Positions 57,835-64,000 of a stretch of 64,000 nt of DNA are shown one piece after another. Source of the DNA: Acidimicrobiales bacterium (GTDB taxonomy: Bacteria; Actinomycetota; Acidimicrobiia; Acidimicrobiales; UBA8592); assembly GCA_030740795.1 (NCBI GenBank), contig JASLWO010000056.1, forward strand, positions 1 to 64,000. Reading direction: 5' to 3'. The notes under the pieces are model-generated. The model was not told the origin of the DNA. It did not search any database and saw only the letters and a program-made list of their open reading frames with translations. The translations under genes were made by a program, and so were the position numbers. The first letter of the stretch is position 1, and every line of letters starts with the position of its first letter.

Positions 57835-59070
57835 TTAACTACGGTTACTCCACCAGGTTTGGATGGCTTCTTCAGCTTCTTCTCTTCCGATAGGACCATT
57901 TCTGTACCGGAGATCAAACAAATGGCTTATTGCTTCCCCTATTTCTGGCCCTTCTGTAATTCCAAGAATTTCTATGATCTCTGAACCAGATAACGGTAGA
58001 GAAAAGTCTTCTAATTCGTGAGCTAGTGATTCTCGCGTCTTTTCCATCGCGTTTATTGTATTTTTTCTTCCACTCCAAGCAGCTAACTCTAATATCTTTC
58101 CACGTTGATCTCCTGCTAATACGTGCCACCTTCGGTAACTTTCAGGATCAACAGGAGGATCTTCTTTGTGAGTTTCTAACGTTGCCTTTATTAAGTTTTC
58201 TGTCTGTTGAATCCTGTCTTTTGAATATTTCAGTTCCCTCATCCTGTTTATTCCTTGCTCATTAGAAAGGGGTAGTAAGAGAGCTGCCATTCGCAGCTGG
58301 GGGTCATTTTCCAGAAGTTCCAGTTCTTGCCAGTTGATTCCAGCTTCTTGCAATTCAGGAAAGAATTGCTCAAAAAGACCACTAGTTAAAAGAATAGATA
58401 CTCCCTCGTTTGGCGATGGAACTGTTAATAATTTGTCAAACTCATCTCTTACCCGTTCGCGCGAAACTATTTCCAATCGAGGCGCTAAGGCTTCAATGGT
58501 CTCCATGACTCCTTCCCCTAAGTTCAATCCGTAGCGAGCGCAGAAACGAGCGGCTCTAAGCATTCGTAAGGGGTCTTCAGAAAACGATATCTCTGGATCT
58601 AACGGAGTTCTCAAAATTTTGTTTGAAAAATCTTCGGACCCATTAAATGGATCTATCACCTCACCTGAAGATAGGTCGATGGCTATGCAATTCATTGTAA
58701 AGTCCCGCCGCGACAGGTCTTCTTCTATCTCCATTGAGAATTTGACAACAGGTTTTCTTGATTCGGATACATACGACTCAGACCGGTGAGTGGTTATTTC
58801 AACGGTTTGTCCACCAACATGGGCTCCTATGGTTCCGAACCGTTGACCTGATAGCCATATATTATCTGCAACTGGTTGGATAATTTTTTTGATTTCTTCT
58901 GGGGTGGCGTCTGTTGTGAGATCTATATCTAAATCGTCAATATTTTCTGCATTTGCATACAAATCACGCACTATCCCTCCAACCAAGTAGATTTTTTTGT
59001 CCGCATCTTCAAAAGTTTGACGAAGAACCTCTACTCTTCGCATGATTTTTGGTAAATGATTGAATGTCAT
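57835..59070 (-). CDS. CCA tRNA nucleotidyltransferase (class II)
   Basis: A 411-residue tRNA nucleotidyltransferase/poly(A) polymerase family protein that adds or repairs the 3' CCA end. The head motif IYLVGGIVRDLYANAENIDDLDIDLTTDATPEE carries the catalytic carboxylates (DLDID). RRDFTMNCIAIDLSSGEVIDPFNGSEDF near residue 133 and LRTPLDPEISFSEDPLRMLRAARFCARYGL are the neck. The longer C-terminus matches the actinobacterial PcnA-type enzymes. It overlaps the HDAC gene by four bases (ATGA), so the two are coupled. Confidence 0.92.
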   Translation of the reverse strand: MTFNHLPKIMRRVEVLRQTFEDADKKIYLVGGIVRDLYANAENIDDLDIDLTTDATPEEIKKIIQPVADNIWLSGQRFGTIGAHVGGQTVEITTHRSESYVSESRKPVVKFSMEIEEDLSRRDFTMNCIAIDLSSGEVIDPFNGSEDFSNKILRTPLDPEISFSEDPLRMLRAARFCARYGLNLGEGVMETIEALAPRLEIVSRERVRDEFDKLLTVPSPNEGVSILLTSGLFEQFFPELQEAGINWQELELLENDPQLRMAALLLPLSNEQGINRMRELKYSKDRIQQTENLIKATLETHKEDPPVDPESYRRWHVLAGDQRGKILELAAWSGRKNTINAMEKTRESLAHELEDFSLPLSGSEIIEILGITEGPEIGEAISHLFDLRYRNGPIGREEAEEAIQTWWSNRS

Positions 59071-60071
59071 TTTTCTTGAACTGATTTCTTGATCTGGCTA
59101 ATGGTTTCTTGCCCTGGTCCCCCATTGGAAACTGGTTCAGGGAAAATAGTTTCACCGGTTAATGCATGAAGAACCGCTGTTGTTGACAGTTCTAAAGCTT
59201 TCAGGTCGTAACCTCCTTCTAAAAAGACTAGGCGATGTCCGATTGGAACGGTTTCGATTATTCGAGAAGTGATCAAATTGTAGTCTCCGGATGTAAGCCC
59301 AAGGTCAGTTATAGGGTCAAGGCGATGAGCATCAAACCCTGCAGAAACCAGTACCCAGGTTGGGGAGAATCTTTCAACAACTGGTAAAGCTATCTCATCC
59401 CATGCTTGAAGGTAAATATCACCTGTGGCTCCCGCGGGCAGTGGAATGTTTAATGTTGTTCCTTCACCTTCACCTTCCCCGATTTCTCCCATAGCCCCAG
59501 TTCCTGGATATAAAGGCCACTGATGGAATGAGATAAATAATACGTTTGGTTCAGAATAGAAAACATCCTGTGTTCCATTGCCATGGTGTGCGTCGTAATC
59601 CACGATAAGAACTTTTTCTCCAAGGGACAAAAGATGTTTAGCCGCTAATGCGACATTATTTAACAAACAGAAACCCATGGATTGAACAGGGGTCGCATGA
59701 TGCCCCGGTGGCCTTACAGCACAAAAAGCAGCTTCCCCGTCGCCTTCCCTCAAATACTTGATCGCCTGCAAACCCGCCCCTGCTGCCAGTCGCGCGGCTA
59801 ACCAGGAGCCCTGACTCATTTTTGTATCTTCATCAACCCTTCCTCCTCCGTCAGCATGTACTTCTTTCAGGTGGTGGACCATTCTTTGCTCATGGACTTT
59901 AAAGATTTCATTTTCTTCAACTGGTTCTGCAACTAATTCAGTAACTGATTCTTTTATGTGTGAATTTTCAAAACCTGCAAGAACAGCTTCTAAGCGATCT
60001 GGTTGTTCGGGGTGCTTATTGCCGGGGAAATGATCCATGCATAGTTCATTGGTGATAAACAAGATACCCAC
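59067..60071 (-). CDS. histone deacetylase family (AcuC-like) deacetylase
   Basis: A 334-residue zinc deacetylase of the class I/II HDAC fold, likely acting on acetylated proteins or polyamines. Motifs include RPPGHHATPVQSMGFC near residue 122 (His-His and catalytic), VDYDAHHGNGTQDVFYSEPN near residue 157 (metal Asp/His), and SAGFDAHRLDP near residue 243 (metal Asp). GGYDLKALELSTTAVLHALTG closes the fold. The start is GTG 60071, supported by a TACTGT box seven bases upstream. Co-translated with the CCA enzyme. Confidence 0.9.
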   Translation of the reverse strand: MGILFITNELCMDHFPGNKHPEQPDRLEAVLAGFENSHIKESVTELVAEPVEENEIFKVHEQRMVHHLKEVHADGGGRVDEDTKMSQGSWLAARLAAGAGLQAIKYLREGDGEAAFCAVRPPGHHATPVQSMGFCLLNNVALAAKHLLSLGEKVLIVDYDAHHGNGTQDVFYSEPNVLFISFHQWPLYPGTGAMGEIGEGEGEGTTLNIPLPAGATGDIYLQAWDEIALPVVERFSPTWVLVSAGFDAHRLDPITDLGLTSGDYNLITSRIIETVPIGHRLVFLEGGYDLKALELSTTAVLHALTGETIFPEPVSNGGPGQETISQIKKSVQEK

Positions 60072-60078
60072 ATCTGCA

Positions 60079-60084
60079 ACAGTA
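60079..60084 (-). promoter_or_regulatory. putative leaderless -10 box (TACTGT)
   Basis: On the minus strand TACTGT, seven bases, then the GTG start of the deacetylase gene, with no ribosome-binding site. Confidence 0.45.
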
Positions 60085-60263
60085 CTGTGAAGAAAACAAT
60101 TTACGAATCTCTATAAAAAAATTGATGTATCGGGTTTCAAGACATTTTTTTACAACAACGTTTCCCCTGTTCAGGGGGATTTGGTGGGAAAAACATTGTT
60201 TATTTTTAGGATCTTGACTATGAGGCGGTTAAAGTCTGCCTGAGTTCATCCTTAGGGGGGTTT

Positions 60264-61100
60264 ATGGCAATCAGGATAGTTACTGACAGCGCAAGTGATA
60301 TTAGTTTGCAAGAAGCGGAAGAGCTCAACATTGAGATAGTGCCATTGTCGATTAGGTTCGGAGAATCTGAATACACAGACCTCACAGATCTTTCAGTTTC
60401 AGACTTCTATAAGAAAATGGCTGAAAGTGATTTACTTCCGTCAACAGCAGCCCCTTCACCAGGGGCTTTCGAAGTAGCCTTCAAGCGGTGTCATGAAGCT
60501 GGGGCTGATGGGGTCATTTGTATAAACCTTTCTCTCGCGTTATCTGCAACTGGTCAAGCCGCTCAGCTTGCAGCGGATGCATTGTCTGAATTGATTCCTG
60601 TTAAATGCATTGACTCAAAGACAATTACCTCTGGTCTTGGGACAATTGTTCGTCTGGCGGCATCAGCTGCTAGAAGTGGCAAATCTATGGAAGAAATTGT
60701 TTCTTTAATTGAAAGCATGTCTGAACGAACGCGAATCTATGCGACTTTAGACACATTGGAAAACTTGAAAAAAGGCGGCAGGATCGGCGGAGCGACAGCA
60801 ATGGTGGGAACAATGCTTCAATTCAAACCCTGCCTTGATCTCAGTAGTGGTGAAGTGGTTGAAGCAGGTCGTCAAAGAACCAGAAAAAAATCTCTTCTCT
60901 GGTTACGTGAAGTTCTTGAAGCAGCTGGACCTATAGAAGAGTTGTGCATTATCCACGGGGATGCCCCCGATGTTGATGTGTTTGTCGACTTAATCTCAGA
61001 CTTGGTACCAGAAAGTAGCATCCAAATTAACCAACTTGGAGCTGTTATTGGGACACATGGAGGTCCACGCGTTATCGGCATAACCTACCTTGTTCAATGA
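60264..61100 (+). CDS. DegV family fatty-acid-binding protein
   Basis: A 278-residue DegV/FakB-like protein, which binds a fatty acid and, with FakA, enables its phosphorylation. The N-terminus IRIVTDSASDISLQEAEEL is diagnostic, followed by DFYKKMAESDLLPSTAAPSPGAFE near residue 47 with the fatty-acid pocket Ser/Thr, and ICINLSLALSATGQAAQ. LDTLENLKKGGRIGG near residue 165 is the second domain signature. An AGGGGGG site precedes ATG. A 192-base gap upstream shows only a weak hairpin (CCCCTG/CAGGGG near 60164) and no gene. Confidence 0.85.
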   Translation: MAIRIVTDSASDISLQEAEELNIEIVPLSIRFGESEYTDLTDLSVSDFYKKMAESDLLPSTAAPSPGAFEVAFKRCHEAGADGVICINLSLALSATGQAAQLAADALSELIPVKCIDSKTITSGLGTIVRLAASAARSGKSMEEIVSLIESMSERTRIYATLDTLENLKKGGRIGGATAMVGTMLQFKPCLDLSSGEVVEAGRQRTRKKSLLWLREVLEAAGPIEELCIIHGDAPDVDVFVDLISDLVPESSIQINQLGAVIGTHGGPRVIGITYLVQ

Positions 61101-61128
61101 AAGTTCTAACCACCTAATTTGCGTGACT

Positions 61129-61134
61129 TAGTAT
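61129..61134 (+). promoter_or_regulatory. putative leaderless -10 box (TAGTAT)
   Basis: TAGTAT, eight bases, then ATG of the pseudokinase gene; no ribosome-binding site between. Confidence 0.4.
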
Positions 61135-61142
61135 GAATAATC

Positions 61143-62696
61143 ATGACTGAATTTCTATCACCAAATTCGAAATTATTGATAGGGCGAAAATTATCAGGCA
61201 GATACGTGCTTTCCTCGTTAATTTCATCCGGACAATTTACTCAAATATGGGCAGCGACTGATCTCGTATTATCTAGAGAAGTCGCAGTGAAATTAACGAA
61301 CCCAGATCTCGTTTCAGAAACACAATTTCTATCAAAATTTCGATCCGAAGCAAGATTAATTTCAAGATTAAATCACCCCTCAATTGTCGCTATTCTCGAC
61401 ACAACTGGAGATGACGAAATTGAAGCAATCGTCATGGAATTAGTTGAAGAAGAAACTTTGGGGTCGTGTATATCCCGAATGGGATCATTGTCCATTTCCT
61501 CTGCACTACCAATATTTAACCACATAGTTGATGCTTTATCCTATGCGCATAATCAAGGGCTGGTTCATGGTGATTTAAGCCCCGAGAAAATCTTTCTATG
61601 CCCTGATCGCGGTACGAAAATCTCCGGATTTGGTTTAACCGAATCCATTCCGTTCATCAAAGAAAAGAAAGGGGGTTCACAAGACACTATTTCTCCTTTC
61701 CAATCTCCAGAAGTCCAAGCTGGGAGTATCCCTGATCAAAAAAATGATATTTATTCTTTAGGGAAACTGCTGCTCTTCATACTTACCGGCACTGTTAATA
61801 GCTCACCAGATAATCACGGGTCATTCCCTATAACTGCAGAGATTTTGCGAGCAATTTCAAAAGCGACGGCGCTTGACCCAACTCAGAGATATTCTAGTGT
61901 TGTGGACTTTAAAGATGATCTTGAATCAAAGATGGTTGATACTGAAGAGGCACCTAGTGAATCAACCTCGGCTCGTAGATCTCAACCTATTAATGGGCAC
62001 CTTTTATTCACAAGGTTTTTAACCTTTGGAATGGTCTTTACTTTTGTTCTGGGCATTATCTTTGCAACCAACTTAGATGACAGTCTTTTTGGCTCTAGTA
62101 ATTCAGATTCCACACCATCTAATTCTTCTTCAGATGCCAATGACTCTCCTGCTCCGGCGGCTTCTTCAAACGATCAGACTAGTGATGAAGAAACTTCTTC
62201 CGATTCTACAGAAGAGGCGGCGACGGAAACACAAGAGCCATCAGTTTCCCCAATATTTGAAATGGTTTCAGTAGTTGAAGCTAGAGATTATGACCCACTA
62301 GGCGATGGTGTTGAGCATCCGGAGTTGTTGGGCAATCTCCTAGATGAAGATTCGTCAACAATTTGGTATAGCGAAACTTACGCAAATAGATCCTTAGGCG
62401 GACTAAAAGATGGAGTGGGTCTTGTAATTGAATTACAGAAATCTTTCCCTATCCAAACAGTCGATATTGAAACCACTAATTCTGATTGGTCGGGAGAAAT
62501 CTATGTTTCCGAAAACATTGGAGCGAATCTAGCAGCTTGGGGAGCCTCAGCTGCTTCGATTTCAGCCGCACAAGGCAATGCGACGATTGACTTAACTGGC
62601 ATTACCGGTTCAGCAATTTTGATCTGGTTCACAGACTTAGGGGACGCTTCTCCGCCTGGGGTACGAATGGAAATCTCAGAAATCGAAGTCTCCTAG
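61143..62696 (+). CDS. membrane pseudokinase with extracytoplasmic discoidin-like domain (MviN C-terminal-like)
   Basis: A 517-residue protein. Residues 20-265 have a Ser/Thr kinase fold, but several catalytic positions are lost: HRDxKxxN reads HGDLSPEKIF and DFG reads GFG (KISGFGLTE). The ATP-lysine (VAVKL) is kept, but the Gly-loop is degenerate. A helix (FLTFGMVFTFVLGIIFATNL) at about 283-305 leads to an acidic Ser/Thr linker and a C-terminal discoidin-like domain (STIWYSETYANRSLGG, VGLVIELQKSFPIQTVDIET). This architecture matches the C-terminal half of mycobacterial MviN/MurJ, which binds FhaA; the MurJ flippase part is absent here. Confidence 0.8.
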   Translation: MTEFLSPNSKLLIGRKLSGRYVLSSLISSGQFTQIWAATDLVLSREVAVKLTNPDLVSETQFLSKFRSEARLISRLNHPSIVAILDTTGDDEIEAIVMELVEEETLGSCISRMGSLSISSALPIFNHIVDALSYAHNQGLVHGDLSPEKIFLCPDRGTKISGFGLTESIPFIKEKKGGSQDTISPFQSPEVQAGSIPDQKNDIYSLGKLLLFILTGTVNSSPDNHGSFPITAEILRAISKATALDPTQRYSSVVDFKDDLESKMVDTEEAPSESTSARRSQPINGHLLFTRFLTFGMVFTFVLGIIFATNLDDSLFGSSNSDSTPSNSSSDANDSPAPAASSNDQTSDEETSSDSTEEAATETQEPSVSPIFEMVSVVEARDYDPLGDGVEHPELLGNLLDEDSSTIWYSETYANRSLGGLKDGVGLVIELQKSFPIQTVDIETTNSDWSGEIYVSENIGANLAAWGASAASISAAQGNATIDLTGITGSAILIWFTDLGDASPPGVRMEISEIEVS

Positions 62697-62705
62697 CTTC
62701 TCTAA

Positions 62706-62726
62706 CCTTTCATTCTAATTGAAAGG
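62706..62726 (+). promoter_or_regulatory. hairpin covering the ribosome-binding site of the sigma factor gene
   Basis: CCTTTCA (62706-62712) pairs perfectly with TGAAAGG (62720-62726); the 3' arm is the AAGG ribosome-binding site of the ATG at 62732. It could hold translation in check. Confidence 0.4.
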
Positions 62727-62731
62727 ATACA

Positions 62732-63310
62732 ATGACTCTGGTGAGTCGAAATGAATCTGAATTAATTGCATTAGCACAAAATGGCGACTCCTCTGCGCTA
62801 GAAGAACTGTTGCGGCTGCATTATGACATGGTATTTTCAATATGTAGAAAATTAACTGGAAATGACGCGGATGCAAACGACGCGACGCAAGAATCCCTTT
62901 TGTCCATCGTTCGAGGATTGCCTTCATTCCAAGGAACCTCAAAATTTTCAACTTGGATTTACCGAATTGCTACTAATGCAACTTTGGATGAGTTACGAAA
63001 ACGTTCTCGTAGGCCAATCACTGGCTTTGAAGAAAATCATCCTTTGGCTGATAGAGAAACTCGACTTGAAGATTCAGTAATCGATTCTCTAGACATACAA
63101 GCAGCACTTGACAGACTTCCAGAAGATTTCCGGACGCCAATAGTACTTAGAGAGAAATTAGGTATGAACTATGAAGAGATCTCAAACCTGTTGCAGCTGC
63201 CAGCAGGAACCGTGAAATCAAGAATTGCTAGAGCACGATCAAAGTTAAAAGATGATCTTTTGGGGAACAAAACTATGTTGAGTCCCGTCAAAGAGGTAGA
63301 TAATGAATAA
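62732..63310 (+). CDS. ECF-type RNA polymerase sigma factor (SigM-like)
   Basis: A 192-residue extracytoplasmic-function sigma factor. Region 2 shows YDMVFSICRKLTGNDADANDATQESLL (the -10 recognition helices) with FSTWIYRIATNATLDELRKRSRR. Region 4 shows LDRLPEDFRTPIVLREKLG and MNYEEISNLLQLPAGTVKSRIARARSKL (HTH for -35). The anti-sigma gene overlaps its end by eight bases. The position after MviN-like pseudokinase and before an anti-sigma matches the mycobacterial sigM region. The ribosome-binding site is inside a small hairpin. Likely controls envelope-stress genes. Confidence 0.92.
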   Translation: MTLVSRNESELIALAQNGDSSALEELLRLHYDMVFSICRKLTGNDADANDATQESLLSIVRGLPSFQGTSKFSTWIYRIATNATLDELRKRSRRPITGFEENHPLADRETRLEDSVIDSLDIQAALDRLPEDFRTPIVLREKLGMNYEEISNLLQLPAGTVKSRIARARSKLKDDLLGNKTMLSPVKEVDNE

Positions 63311-64000
63311 TTCTGAAATACCAAACCATGAGTTAATTAGCGCTTACCTAGATGGTGAAGTGACTCAAGAGGAACGCGCCCTTGTCGAAAACAGTCCCGA
63401 TCTATTAAGGCAAGTAGAAGAACTTAAATCCCTGTCTAAAGAAATAGAGAAAATCATTTTCAATAATACGGATAGGAAAGAAAGCCAAATACTATCTGCT
63501 GTCAATGAATCAGAAAAACTTTTGTTCCAAGATTCCAATATCGCTGAAAATGTTCTACCTCTTCAGAAACCTGCTCGTTCTTCCGCCCTACGGCCTTCAC
63601 GGACATTGATAATCTCATCTGTAGCTGCTGCTTTATTAGCTTTTTTTGCTATTCCTTTGTTTAAGTCAGGTACACAAGATAGTGACTCTTTTGTTACTGC
63701 TGCTGTCATTTCAACTGATTCTGAACGTTCCGAACCACAAGTAATAGAAGAACCTGAGGTGATTACAGAAACAGAAGAAGTCCCCTCAAGTGATGAAAAT
63801 GATAATGGTGCTGACACTGCTGCTGCGCCTTTTGATGGTGAGTCAGAAGTAGCAACTGATACCTCAGATTCAACGCAAGAAGAAGCAATTGAGCCAACCG
63901 AGGTGGAAACAATAGAAGAAAAAAGTGCTTCTCTCACGAATGAGCAAAGTGTAATGTCGTCACCCTCCCCCCCATTTGCAACGGAGACAATTACTACTTA
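63303..64000 (+). CDS. putative anti-sigma factor (truncated at window edge)
   Basis: An open frame that runs off the window end; at least 232 codons with no stop. ATG 63303 overlaps the sigma stop by eight bases, so they are translationally coupled. N-terminus HELISAYLDGEVTQEERALVE has the fold of anti-sigma domains, but I see no zinc-binding HxxxCxxC, so it is not a ZAS type. After about 65 residues comes a hydrophobic helix (TLIISSVAAALLAFFAIPLF), then a long Ser/Thr/Asp/Glu-rich extracytoplasmic region. The ORF track misses it because the stop is outside. Function inferred from context. Confidence 0.75.
   Translation, partial: MNNSEIPNHELISAYLDGEVTQEERALVENSPDLLRQVEELKSLSKEIEKIIFNNTDRKESQILSAVNESEKLLFQDSNIAENVLPLQKPARSSALRPSRTLIISSVAAALLAFFAIPLFKSGTQDSDSFVTAAVISTDSERSEPQVIEEPEVITETEEVPSSDENDNGADTAAAPFDGESEVATDTSDSTQEEAIEPTEVETIEEKSASLTNEQSVMSSPSPPFATETITT

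Noticed and set aside
60160-60180. CCCCTG/CAGGGG hairpin upstream of the DegV gene as a regulatory RNA
   Set aside because: Short stem with a two-base loop or a four-base stem, no partner structure or T-run.
63563-63937. 124-residue minus-strand ORF at the right edge
   Set aside because: Lies within the anti-sigma coding region, which is open on the plus strand, coupled to the sigma gene and compositionally consistent.
1-64000. CRISPR arrays, tRNA/rRNA genes, insertion sequences, prophage or attachment sites
   Set aside because: I looked for spaced direct repeats, GGTTCGA-type tRNA arms, transposase motifs and integrases and saw none.

Overview
The window looks like a chromosomal segment from an uncultured marine actinobacterium, most likely of the Acidimicrobiia type. 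The evidence is indirect. The right end has the actinobacterial near-origin gene order (dnaB, rplI, rpsR, ssb, rpsF, an Rv0049-like DUF5318 gene, CCA-adding enzyme, an MviN-type pseudokinase, ECF sigma factor, anti-sigma factor). There are also mycothiol-type enzyme folds, a nickel superoxide dismutase, and many starts placed 5-8 bases after a TANNNT box, as in actinobacterial leaderless transcripts. Base composition is fairly AT-rich by eye (not computed). I see no tRNA, rRNA, CRISPR, IS element or prophage. No gene-free stretch exceeds 300 bases; the longest (19167-19432) holds a structured RNA candidate.

Layout. 1-12.3 kb: catabolic and redox genes (acyl-CoA dehydrogenase, mycothiol-type isomerase, FAD glycerol-3-phosphate dehydrogenase, class II aldolase, polyprenyl synthase, an amino-acid-dehydrogenase-like protein without its catalytic lysines, two amidohydrolases, two ABM-fold monooxygenases, an SDR) and a ZIP-type transporter. 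12.3-21.3 kb: oxygenases (Baeyer-Villiger type, Rieske type, phytanoyl-CoA type), a DUF2207 membrane protein with a 25-glycine tail, and a CxxC peroxidase-like protein behind a terminator-ended leader. 21.3-29.9 kb: a lipoprotein metallopeptidase, engB, cupin and DsbA-fold proteins, an ene-reductase/enoyl-CoA hydratase/acyl-CoA dehydrogenase operon, manA and nucleotide-salvage genes. 29.9-33.4 kb: nickel locus (sodN-sodX facing a nickel permease), ribokinase, TauE-type exporter.

33.4-36.6 kb carries the most unusual signal: a two-gene AhpD/CMD operon whose second gene reads through an in-frame TGA exactly where the family has a redox cysteine (CxxU). A 6-bp hairpin follows at bacterial-SECIS spacing, so this is a candidate selenoprotein.

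36.6-49.9 kb: a DtxR-family metal regulator, a putative DtxR-type operator between the -35 and -10 of a neighbouring promoter, sugar/envelope genes, and a dispersed iron-uptake set (FbpA, FbpB, FbpC and a Fea1-like lipoprotein). 49.9-64 kb: AzlCD, the ribosomal-protein/replication block, panB, and the near-origin block ending in a truncated anti-sigma factor gene. The chromosome origin is probably a little beyond the right edge.

Starts were moved from the ORF-track value where a better ribosome-binding site or leaderless promoter was visible. All family calls are from motif recognition by eye; no database search was run.
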